DNA of 16,611 bases, from NCBI GenBank assembly GCA_039934475.1, contig JBDTMC010000139.1, forward strand, positions 1 to 16,611. The letters run 5' to 3'. The translations under genes were made by a program, and so were the position numbers. Positions 1-6,320 of the stretch are shown piece after piece. Each line of letters begins with the position of its first letter. Position 1 is the stretch's first letter. Below the pieces are notes generated by a model. That model worked only from the letters and a program-made list of their open reading frames with translations, was not told where the DNA came from and ran no database searches. Source of the stretch: JBDTMC01 sp039934475. Its GTDB lineage: Bacteria > Acidobacteriota > Terriglobia > Bryobacterales > Bryobacteraceae.

Positions 1-536
1 TAAACCGGGCCATCATAGAAGATTCCGTCAATGGGGTATGCCGCCAAATCCCGCAACATCTGGAAGCACCACTTGCGCCACGGCGTGTTGACACAGAAAT
101 CGGCGCCGGTATCGTAAACGTCATCCAGCGGCTTCCCGTTCTCGCGCGTCTGGCGCCACTCAGGATGGCGCTCAGCGAACTGTTTGCTGTACCAGTGAAC
201 GTCGAAGTAGATCAGCGTCCGGATGCCGTGCTTGCGGGCCTCAGGCAAATACGCCTTCAACGCGTCAGGATTCTTGCGCCGCCCGAGAGAAGTGTTGAAG
301 AAGAATTTGTCGTCATCCAGACCGCCTGCGATCTGCATGGCATCGAAATGCTCCATGTTGAACCCGAGGGCGGCCTTGGCGGCTGCCAGCGCCGCGGGAT
401 CGTCGGGATTCACTTTGCTGGTGAGACTGGCGCTGACATCGATAATGCGAAGTGGTTCGCGCCGCCACCAGGGTTCTTCCGCATAGGCGGAGAGCGCCAA
501 CAGAAGAACAGTGAGAACGGCCAGTGATTTCGCCAT
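1..536 (-). CDS. Secreted GHL6-like glycoside hydrolase, N-terminal part (runs off the left edge)
   Basis: An open frame begins with ATG at 536 and continues without a stop to the window edge, giving 178 visible residues. The first 18 or so residues (MAKSLAVLTVLLLALSAYA) form a clear signal peptide, so the protein is exported. The mature part starts with EEPWWRREPLRIID. It then shows TIM-barrel-like strands: HGIRTLIYFDVHW, a segment with FAERHPEWRQTRENGKPL, VNTPWRKWC, and YPIDGIFYDGP just before the edge. The order 'AxxHPEW..xDGxP', 'C(V/I)N', 'PxDGIFxD' resembles, from memory, the hypothetical glycosyl hydrolase 6 family (GHL6), possibly acting on fucose- or galactose-containing glycans. The catalytic half is not visible, so substrate cannot be stated. 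The start lies 3 bases after the upstream amidohydrolase stop, so the two are almost certainly co-transcribed. An alternative is another barrel-type glycosidase of the GH42/GH29 sort. Confidence 0.72.
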   Translation of the reverse strand, partial: MAKSLAVLTVLLLALSAYAEEPWWRREPLRIIDVSASLTSKVNPDDPAALAAAKAALGFNMEHFDAMQIAGGLDDDKFFFNTSLGRRKNPDALKAYLPEARKHGIRTLIYFDVHWYSKQFAERHPEWRQTRENGKPLDDVYDTGADFCVNTPWRKWCFQMLRDLAAYPIDGIFYDGPV

Positions 537-539
537 GTC

Positions 540-1388
540 TCACCCCTCGAGATTGAGGATCCGCAAGCTGTCGCGCTCGAACATCGCTTCCATCTGTTCC
601 ACGTTGAGGCGAGGCAGGGCGGTGCCGTCCAGCATTTGGTTGAGGGAGCGCATGCCGCGGATACTCTCGTCCACAGTGGTGAACGGATAGTCACTGCCGA
701 ACAGAATCTTCGACCAGACTCCGTATTCTTGCGCGAGCATCAACGAATGGTAGAGCTGAAACGGCCGGTAGTGCAGGGCTGAACAGTCGGCATACACGTT
801 TGCGTGTTTCCGAATCGTCACCACGCATTCGCCTTCATAAGGGTGCCCAAGGTGGGCCATGATTATTTTCACATCGGGGAATCGGATGGCCACTTCGTCG
901 ATGTGTCGCGGCAGTGTGCACTCCAGCGGGGCGCGCGAGATGAATGTCGTTCCCGTGTGGAGTAAGACCGGCAATTGATTCCTCTGGGCGTAGGACCAGA
1001 GCTCATCCAACTTGCGATCCTGCGGATAGAATCCAGCGTACATCGGCATCAGCTTGATGCCACGCATCTTCAGATTCTGGTGCCCGTGAATCATCTCGTC
1101 CTGCCAGCCGGATTGCGTCGGGTCAAGCGAGAGGAATGGAATGAGCTTCTCCGGGTGCGATGCCGCATAGGCCGCTACTTCGGAGTCCGGCACCCATAGT
1201 TCAGACAAACGTGCTTTGCCGCCAAACACGACAGTCTTCGACGCGAGTGTAGCCGCGCGCGCGTAGCTTTCGTAGGTTACGGTGAGATCGACTTCCACGC
1301 CGTTGCGAGCGCGCTTTGCCTCTTCGCGGAACTGTTCGCCGAAGTGGGCCGGATATTCGAAGTAGTGGCTGTGTACGTCGATGATCAT
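540..1388 (-). CDS. Amidohydrolase_2 family metal-dependent hydrolase
   Basis: This 282-residue cytoplasmic TIM-barrel enzyme is of the Amidohydrolase_2 type (ACMSD / lactonase / decarboxylase-like). The expected metal and catalytic residues are visible: the HxH pair H6/H8 in DVHSH at the very N-terminus, K112 in GIKLMP, H144 in LLHTG, H179 and H182 in MAHLGHP, and D233 in FGSDYP. Family members hydrolyse lactones or amides or decarboxylate aromatic acids; the sequence alone does not choose between these. The start gives HxH at the usual position. An AAGGAG lies 13 bases upstream, which is rather far for a ribosome site. It sits 7 bases after the dehydrogenase stop and 3 bases before the glycosidase start. 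A sugar dehydrogenase followed by a lactonase is one plausible pairing, by inference only. Confidence 0.88.
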   Translation of the reverse strand: MIIDVHSHYFEYPAHFGEQFREEAKRARNGVEVDLTVTYESYARAATLASKTVVFGGKARLSELWVPDSEVAAYAASHPEKLIPFLSLDPTQSGWQDEMIHGHQNLKMRGIKLMPMYAGFYPQDRKLDELWSYAQRNQLPVLLHTGTTFISRAPLECTLPRHIDEVAIRFPDVKIIMAHLGHPYEGECVVTIRKHANVYADCSALHYRPFQLYHSLMLAQEYGVWSKILFGSDYPFTTVDESIRGMRSLNQMLDGTALPRLNVEQMEAMFERDSLRILNLEG

Positions 1389-1395
1389 GGATCAA

Positions 1396-2178
1396 TCAAG
1401 GCTCCTTGACGTAGTTGAGATCGAACGTCCGGCCGGCGGTGAGCCCACCATCTACGGTGAACGTCGCGCCGGTGACGAACTTCGATTCCTTCGACGCCAG
1501 GTACAGGGCGCAGTTTGCGACGTCTTGTACTTCGCCCAACTTGCCCATCGGATACATCGCCGTCACGGCCTCTTTCAGGCCCGGCCGTTCGGCATAGAGC
1601 GCCACGCTGGCGGGTGTCATGATGGTGCCCGGACAGATGGTGTTGACGCGGATGTTGGAGGGTCCAAGTTCGATAGCCGCGACCCGGGTCAACGCAGCTA
1701 GCCCGCCTTTTGAAGCCGAGTAGGCAGTGAGGCTGAGTCCGAAACTACCGTTGACGGAGCCTATATTGATGATGCTGCCGCCGCCGGCTTCACGCATTGC
1801 CGGCACCGCCTCACGCATACACAGCCACGGTCCTTTGACATTGACCGCCATGATGCGATCCCAGGTATCCTCACTTACCGCCATCAAGGTGCCGTCGTTT
1901 TGATAGGCCGCCGCATTGTTGACCAGCACGTGGATCGAACCGAAGACCTGGATCGCATGCTGAACCATAGCGTGGACACTCGCGGCACTGGAAACATCAC
2001 AAGCGGCGGAAGTGGCGCGCGGCCCAAGGCCGGCGGCAATGGCCGCCAGCGGCTGCTCGGCTACGTCGGCGAGCACTATACGCGCTCCCTCGTCGTAGAA
2101 CAACCGGCAGATTGCCTCACCGATCCCGCCGGCAGCGCCGGTTATGATCGCCACGATCCCGTCGAGTCTCTTCATCAT
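1396..2178 (-). CDS. Short-chain dehydrogenase/reductase (SDR), classical type
   Basis: This 260-residue classical SDR would use NAD(P)H to oxidise or reduce an alcohol or ketone in the cytoplasm. Visible motifs are the Rossmann dinucleotide loop TGAAGGIG (13-20), D61 in the adenine-pocket motif CDVS, NNA at 87-89, catalytic S141 in NIGSVNG, Y153 and K157 in YSASK, and the C-terminal VTGATFTVDGG. The start was placed at the tandem ATG pair (2178/2175), because this gives the usual SDR N-terminus (MMKRLDGIVAIITGAAGG). The frame stays open to 2568, but that extension lies inside the PiT gene and encodes no SDR-like residues. The ribosome site is weak. It is first of three tightly spaced genes with the amidohydrolase and the glycosidase. 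A sugar or hydroxy-acid substrate would fit the neighbours, but this is inference. Confidence 0.9.
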   Translation of the reverse strand: MMKRLDGIVAIITGAAGGIGEAICRLFYDEGARIVLADVAEQPLAAIAAGLGPRATSAACDVSSAASVHAMVQHAIQVFGSIHVLVNNAAAYQNDGTLMAVSEDTWDRIMAVNVKGPWLCMREAVPAMREAGGGSIINIGSVNGSFGLSLTAYSASKGGLAALTRVAAIELGPSNIRVNTICPGTIMTPASVALYAERPGLKEAVTAMYPMGKLGEVQDVANCALYLASKESKFVTGATFTVDGGLTAGRTFDLNYVKEP

Positions 2179-2252
2179 CGCGAACTTACCATAATCGCCG
2201 ATTTGGACGAACGGAACGGATTGAGGTGATTGTGTCGAGATCCCGGAGCGGA

Positions 2253-3743
2253 CTACTTGATGCCCAGCCGCAATAGGATGTTGAACCCGAAAGCGAAGAT
2301 GCCTGCACCCATAAGCACGGTGACCGGCAGGGTAAGCACCCAGGCAAGCAGCAGGTTGCGTAACGTCTCCATCTGCAGGCCGGAGCGATTGGCAGCCATG
2401 GCGCCCGCTACACCGGAAGAAAGCACATGGGTCGTGCTCACCGGCAAACCGTAGACGTCCGCGGCAAGAATCGTAGACATGGCCACCAATTCTGCGGCCG
2501 CGCCTTGTCCGTAGGTGAGGTGCGATTTCCCGATCTTCTCTCCAACAGTAACGACGATGCGCTTCCAACCGATCATTGTGCCGAGGCCGAGCGCGAGGGC
2601 GACCGCCACCTTCACCCAGTCGGGGATGAATTTTGTAAATTTGTCCATGTTGGTCTTCAGCGTGGAAGCTGCCTTCTGCTCCGCCGGGTCAGTGAGTTTC
2701 TTCCCTTTCACCAGTTTGCCCAGGGCTTCCGCCGTAAGATAGAGGTCACTGCGAAGAGTTCTCCGCTCCTCCGGGCTCAGTTCATCCATCCTCTTCTTGC
2801 CATTCAGCAGTTCGGAGATCTCACGGCATTTAGTACCAATGGCGGCGTATGTACGGTCAGTGACTTTGCCACTCGTTTTCAAATAGCCAGAAAGCTCCTC
2901 TGCCGCCACCTGATAACCCGCCATGGCGACGCCGGGGGCATGCCGGTCCATCTGGAATGAAATGACCTGCGTATTCTTTGCGAGATCTTCAATGGCGGCC
3001 TGGCCAATCCGCTGGTCTACCGCATAGGTAGTGGGCAGGATGCCAATCAGGATCAGCATAATCAGACCCATACCCTTCTGCCCGTCGTTGGATCCGTGGC
3101 CAAAGCTGACGCCCGTGCAGGTCAGAATCAGCAATCCGCGAATCCACAGGGGCGGCGCCTTGTCTTTCTCCGGGGCTTGGTACAACTCTTTGCTCTTCAC
3201 TAAAGCCTTCATGACAAGGAGTAGCAGCGCCGAGCAAACGAAGCCAATGACGGGAGACAACAGCAGCGAAGTCCCCACTTCCTGCGCCTTGGCCCAGTTC
3301 ACGCCCTCGCCGAATACATGCCCGGGAGTCAACAGGGAGTTCGCCAAACCGACGCCCATAATCGATCCAATGAGGGCATGCGAACTGGAGGCAGGCAGAC
3401 CGATATACCACGTGCCAAGATTCCAGATGATAGCCGAAAGAAGAAGCGCGAACACCATCGCAAAGCCGGCGCCAGAGCCCACGTTCAGTACCAGTTCTAC
3501 GGGCAGCAACGCCAATACGCCAAACGCCACGGCTCCGCTGGAGGTTAGCACACCGATCAGGTTCCAGCACCCTGACCAAACCACAGCCACCATTGGTCTC
3601 AGGCTGTGGGTGTAGATCACGGTGGCCACTGCATTGGCCGTATCGTGAAAGCCGTTGACGAACTCGAAGCTCAGCGCCAGTCCGAGCGCGAGCAACAGGA
3701 AGATCCCGCTGCCGATAGTGACAGTTTCTCCAAGAATATGCAT
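2253..3743 (-). CDS. pitA: PiT-family low-affinity inorganic phosphate transporter
   Basis: This inner-membrane phosphate:cation symporter is about 496 residues long, close to E. coli PitA. The N-terminal PiT signature GFHDTANAVATVIYT is at residues 31-45. The inverted-repeat partners GLPASSSHALIGSIMG and GLPVSTTHVLSSGVAG mark the duplicated transport core. A hydrophilic, charged segment of about 120 residues sits between the two membrane halves, as in PitA-type members. ATG at 3743 is preferred as start because AGGTGA lies 8 bases before it. A GTG at 3755 in the same frame (500 residues) is the alternative and overlaps that ribosome site. The gene lies opposite the high-affinity Pst locus, so the cell has both phosphate uptake routes within a few kilobases. 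A weak Pho-box-like repeat pair precedes it. Confidence 0.93.
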   Translation of the reverse strand: MHILGETVTIGSGIFLLLALGLALSFEFVNGFHDTANAVATVIYTHSLRPMVAVVWSGCWNLIGVLTSSGAVAFGVLALLPVELVLNVGSGAGFAMVFALLLSAIIWNLGTWYIGLPASSSHALIGSIMGVGLANSLLTPGHVFGEGVNWAKAQEVGTSLLLSPVIGFVCSALLLLVMKALVKSKELYQAPEKDKAPPLWIRGLLILTCTGVSFGHGSNDGQKGMGLIMLILIGILPTTYAVDQRIGQAAIEDLAKNTQVISFQMDRHAPGVAMAGYQVAAEELSGYLKTSGKVTDRTYAAIGTKCREISELLNGKKRMDELSPEERRTLRSDLYLTAEALGKLVKGKKLTDPAEQKAASTLKTNMDKFTKFIPDWVKVAVALALGLGTMIGWKRIVVTVGEKIGKSHLTYGQGAAAELVAMSTILAADVYGLPVSTTHVLSSGVAGAMAANRSGLQMETLRNLLLAWVLTLPVTVLMGAGIFAFGFNILLRLGIK

Positions 3744-3757
3744 GTCGTTGGTCACCT

Positions 3758-3791
3758 AGCTTACGCCAACGACATTACAGGACTATTACGG
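3758..3791 (-). promoter_or_regulatory. Weak Pho-box-like repeat pair and -10 before the PiT gene
   Basis: On the minus strand CCGTAAT (3791-3785) and CTGTAAT (3780-3774) are spaced by exactly 11 bases. TAAGCT, a possible -10, begins 17 bases after the second unit starts, the same geometry as before pstS and the porin gene. Against it: the units lack the TGTCA core, and the implied start of transcription near 3751 would cut off the AGGTGA ribosome site (3757-3752). Treat as a candidate only. Confidence 0.3.
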
Positions 3792-3821
3792 ACACGAGCT
3801 ATCTACCATTCCGGGCAGAAC

Positions 3822-4124
3822 TTACTTGGGAGTGAGTGCTTTGACCGCGGCAGAGATGGCAATCATCAATGCGGCCAGCGCGACCAGAAACAATAGCACC
3901 ATGAATACTAGAGCGGTCCATTCCCAGAATGGATTCGGGATCGCATTCCATAGTAGTGCCGCCGATACTCCCCACAGCGCAAAAAGCAAAGATCCAAGAA
4001 CGATCCGTGTCAGGGCACCGACAACCGCCACTGCCGCCGCGGCTGGAGTCAAATCCGGATTGAAGGAGTGTGGTGTACTGAAACGCTCCGCTATGGACCG
4101 GACCCTCATGTTGATTGGACCCAC
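3822..4124 (-). CDS. Small two-helix membrane protein of unknown function
   Basis: The frame encodes 100 residues if it starts at the GTG at 4124, or 95 from the ATG at 4109. Neither has a convincing ribosome site. The N-terminal 25 residues are polar, with several basic and Ser/Pro residues. Two hydrophobic segments follow, roughly residues 38-59 and 66-92, separated by a short NAIPNPFWEW turn that resembles an interfacial aromatic belt. The protein ends KALTPK. The pattern is that of an inner-membrane protein with a cytoplasmic N-terminus; I do not recognise the family. It lies about 80 bases upstream of the PiT gene on the same strand, so it may belong with phosphate transport, but no motif supports that. 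Overlapping frames in this stretch have no such hydrophobic structure and are taken as non-coding. Confidence 0.6.
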   Translation of the reverse strand: MGPINMRVRSIAERFSTPHSFNPDLTPAAAAVAVVGALTRIVLGSLLFALWGVSAALLWNAIPNPFWEWTALVFMVLLFLVALAALMIAISAAVKALTPK

Positions 4125-4214
4125 ACCAATGGGATGCGCCCGCGGTATCCGAAGAAGCCGCCAATTTCCGCGCCTTCGAGATCAGATTCAGGAGCGCGTT
4201 TCAGATCCACGAGC

Positions 4215-4619
4215 TTAGGCTGCTGGCATTGCCGGAGCATCCATCACAGTGAGAATCGTTCCAAGCAGCTGTGCTTTTCTGGTCGGCTTGTGAACGTGCC
4301 CCAGCACGTGGCCGGCCGGCCCAACCTCAGCGCCGTTGTTCTCCGCCTCATTGGACATCAGCACCAGTCGCACACCAGGATAGCTTTGGTGCAAGGAGCG
4401 CAAAATCGCCGAACGGTTCGTTCCCGCGGAATCCACGTCTAGTATCGCGAGATCGATCGTTTCGCCCCGCTCCGCAAGGCCATCGACTGATGTGGCCTCT
4501 TTGCCGGGAGCCTTCAGGACATGGAAATCAAACTTTTCCAACAAGGATGACAGCACCTTAAACTCCGAAACCTCGTCACAGACAACCAGGACACTCTTTT
4601 GATGCTTTGACTTTGTCAT
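4215..4619 (-). CDS. Stand-alone response-regulator receiver (REC) domain protein
   Basis: This 134-residue protein consists of little more than a receiver domain. The landmarks are in place: the acidic pair D15/E16 after the first strand (VLVVCDE), the likely phosphoacceptor D61 in LAILDVD, S89 in LVLMSN at the Ser/Thr switch position, and K111-P112 in HVHKP. No DNA-binding or enzymatic output domain follows; the tail is only TVMDAPAMPAA. Such proteins relay phosphate or act by protein-protein contact. It is divergent from phoR across 217 bases, so it could receive phosphate from that kinase, but it cannot replace PhoB as a transcription factor. The ATG at 4619 lacks a clear ribosome site, so the start is slightly uncertain. 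Sequence around the phosphoacceptor is atypical (DVDSAG), and a degenerate receiver is possible. Confidence 0.75.
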   Translation of the reverse strand: MTKSKHQKSVLVVCDEVSEFKVLSSLLEKFDFHVLKAPGKEATSVDGLAERGETIDLAILDVDSAGTNRSAILRSLHQSYPGVRLVLMSNEAENNGAEVGPAGHVLGHVHKPTRKAQLLGTILTVMDAPAMPAA

Positions 4620-4716
4620 GCACTAGCAATGATACATCCGTTTCGAACCTTCACGCCAGCATTCTTATGTAAGAAGCCGCACTTCTGTTCGATGCGTCAG
4701 ACGGGTGCCATATGGT

Positions 4717-4763
4717 TTTTGTCATCGATTTGTAACATGTAATCGATTTGTAACATGACAAAA
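4717..4763. promoter_or_regulatory. 47-base repeat element between the receiver gene and phoR, Pho-box-like
   Basis: Two perfect copies of ATCGATTTGTAACATG (4724-4739 and 4742-4757) are separated by TA. The block is bounded by an inverted pair, TTTTGTCAT (4717-4725) and ATGACAAAA (4755-4763). Within it TTGTCAT (4719) and TTGTAAC (4730) are spaced 11 bases apart, like the Pho-box units before pstS; a further TTGTAAC begins at 4748, 18 bases later. It most likely binds a dimeric regulator, plausibly the Pho response regulator, acting on phoR, the divergent receiver gene, or both. No -10 sits at the expected distance on the plus strand. Confidence 0.55.
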
Positions 4764-4815
4764 AGAGACGAAGAGTCGCAGCCAAAGAAAGGCATGCCCT
4801 CCATTCTCGGTCCAC

Positions 4816-4821
4816 TATAAT
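4816..4821 (+). promoter_or_regulatory. Candidate -10 element (TATAAT) for phoR
   Basis: A perfect TATAAT lies 15 bases before the phoR ATG. No good -35 hexamer is present 16-18 bases upstream, so it would need an activator. Transcription would begin around 4828, leaving a leader of only about 9 bases, in keeping with the lack of a ribosome site before the ATG. Confidence 0.4.
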
Positions 4822-4836
4822 ATTCGGCAGTCCTCA

Positions 4837-6201
4837 ATGTTGAACTCCATCGTGCGCAAAGTGCTCGCCGTGATAGTCGCCATCATACTTCCACCGATGT
4901 TGGTGTTCTGGCTCTATCCTGGCGACAGCAGAGTGTGGCTGTCGGGTGTCTCCGCGGCGCCAGGAGTCGTCCTGGCGGTGTTCATTGCTCGATCCCTGAC
5001 CAGGCAGGTTCGGCACCTCACTACATTTGTCGATCGAATCCTGGAACCGAATGCCGCGCGGGCCGAATTAAGGAAGAACGACGATGAGCTTGGCAATTTA
5101 GCAGCAGCGCTCAGCGAAATCGCTCCGAAGATCGACGATCTTGTCAGTCGCCTTCGAATGGAACTGACGCGCCGTGAGGCGATACTGGCGAGCATGACCG
5201 AGGGCGTGGTTGCGGTGGATGCGAAGCTAAAGATCACATTCTGCAATAAATCGTTTGTCCAAGCCGTGGGGGAGCCGAATGTTGCGGAGGGCGATGCGTT
5301 GATCAGGGCGGTTCGAGAGCCTGTGTTGTTTGAAATTCTTAAGGAGGTTCTGGACTCCGGAGCCACGATTCGCCGGCGGGTTCGGCTGTCAGTTCAAAAC
5401 GGCCATTCTTTCGACATTCACGCAAATCCATTGTCTGGTCCGACGTCGCGAGGAGCGATCGCTATCTTCCACGATGTCACGCCAAGCGAGAGGCTCGACC
5501 GGGTTCGACGTGATTTCGTGGCCAATGTCTCGCACGAGTTTCGCACTCCGCTGGCAACGATACGAGGGTATGCGGAGACACTGCTTGATGGTGCATTGGA
5601 GGATGTAGAAAACCGTCGAAAGTTTGTTGAAGCAATCATGGCAAACGCGATGCGCCTCAACAATATTGCCGCCGATTTGCTAACGCTATCGGAAATTGAG
5701 GACGGGAGACCCCAGGCGGAGGCCGGACCGATCCTCGTGGCCGATGTCATCCGCAGTGCCATTCGAGCTGTGGACCCAGTGGCGAGCGTAGCTGGAGTTC
5801 GGGTTGAATCGCAAGAGTTCCCGACAGCGTACGTCTGGGGCTACCGAATCCGCTTTGAACAGGCGATTATGAACTTGCTTGATAACGCTATAAAGTTCAA
5901 CAAGCCCGACGGTGACGTAAAAATCCGCGTTGCGATGCGATCCGAACAAGAGATTGAGATTGTGATCGCCGATACCGGAATGGGTATTCCCGCTGAAGAT
6001 CTGACGCGGATCTTCGAGCGATTTTATCGGGTTGACAAAGCGCGATCGCGACAAGTGGGCGGAACCGGACTAGGGCTTTCCATTGTGAAACATGCAGTAC
6101 AGCAGATGGACGGAACTGTGACGGTGGAAAGCGTCGTCGGAAGCGGCTCGACATTCACCTTGGTCATCCCATCCCGACCAACCTCCACGCATGTTTCTTA
6201 A
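4837..6201 (+). CDS. phoR: PhoR-type phosphate-regulon sensor histidine kinase
   Basis: This 454-residue inner-membrane kinase is of the PhoR type. Two N-terminal hydrophobic segments (about 8-27 and 34-52) are separated by only a few residues, so there is no sizeable periplasmic sensor, as is typical of PhoR. A HAMP-like linker (about 53-108) and a PAS domain (about 111-213) follow. The H-box has H233 in VSHEFRTPLA, the N-box NLLDNAIKFN spans 346-355, the G1 box DTGMG is at 379-383 with FERFYRVD after it, and the G2 box GGTGLGLS is at 408-415. It would autophosphorylate at H233 and phosphorylate a PhoB-like regulator when phosphate is short, gated by Pst and PhoU. Its place directly before the porin, phoU and pst genes supports the name. 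No phoB lies next to it. No ribosome site precedes the ATG; a near-leaderless mRNA is possible. Confidence 0.92.
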   Translation: MLNSIVRKVLAVIVAIILPPMLVFWLYPGDSRVWLSGVSAAPGVVLAVFIARSLTRQVRHLTTFVDRILEPNAARAELRKNDDELGNLAAALSEIAPKIDDLVSRLRMELTRREAILASMTEGVVAVDAKLKITFCNKSFVQAVGEPNVAEGDALIRAVREPVLFEILKEVLDSGATIRRRVRLSVQNGHSFDIHANPLSGPTSRGAIAIFHDVTPSERLDRVRRDFVANVSHEFRTPLATIRGYAETLLDGALEDVENRRKFVEAIMANAMRLNNIAADLLTLSEIEDGRPQAEAGPILVADVIRSAIRAVDPVASVAGVRVESQEFPTAYVWGYRIRFEQAIMNLLDNAIKFNKPDGDVKIRVAMRSEQEIEIVIADTGMGIPAEDLTRIFERFYRVDKARSRQVGGTGLGLSIVKHAVQQMDGTVTVESVVGSGSTFTLVIPSRPTSTHVS

Positions 6202-6206
6202 CCGAA

Positions 6207-6240
6207 TTGTCATCGTACTGTGACACTCTCTCCCTAACCT
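6207..6240 (+). promoter_or_regulatory. Pho-box-type promoter of the porin gene
   Basis: TTGTCAT (6207-6213) and CTGTGAC (6218-6224) are direct repeats spaced by exactly 11 bases, matching the known PhoB half-site consensus CTGTCAT/C with its 4-base AT-richer spacer. TAACCT (6235-6240), a fair -10, starts 17 bases after the second unit begins, and no -35 is needed. The box begins 6 bases past the phoR stop, so the porin gene would have its own phosphate-controlled promoter with an untranslated leader of about 75 bases. Confidence 0.7.
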
Positions 6241-6320
6241 AGTGACTGTCTCCTGGCGTTTATGAGCCACCCGAGTTGTGCTCTCAAGTCCAGGAATTAG
6301 TCTTTTAGGAAGGACTACGA

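Noticed and set aside
2179..2568. N-terminal extension of the SDR to 390 residues
   Set aside because: The extra 130 residues lie within the PiT coding region, are rich in His/Arg/Cys without SDR features, and the Rossmann motif sits at the normal distance from the ATG at 2178.
2427..3615. Long plus-strand frames opposite the PiT gene
   Set aside because: They mirror a clearly conserved membrane transporter, and their products are low-complexity or arginine/histidine-rich with no domain features.
3799..4164. 121-residue minus-strand frame overlapping the small membrane protein
   Set aside because: It is in another frame of the same stretch; the competing frame has two well-formed membrane helices, this one has only Ser/Gly/Cys-rich sequence.
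4724..4757. Start of a CRISPR or satellite array
   Set aside because: Only two 16-base copies separated by 2 bases, with Pho-box-like content in a promoter region; a regulator site explains it better.
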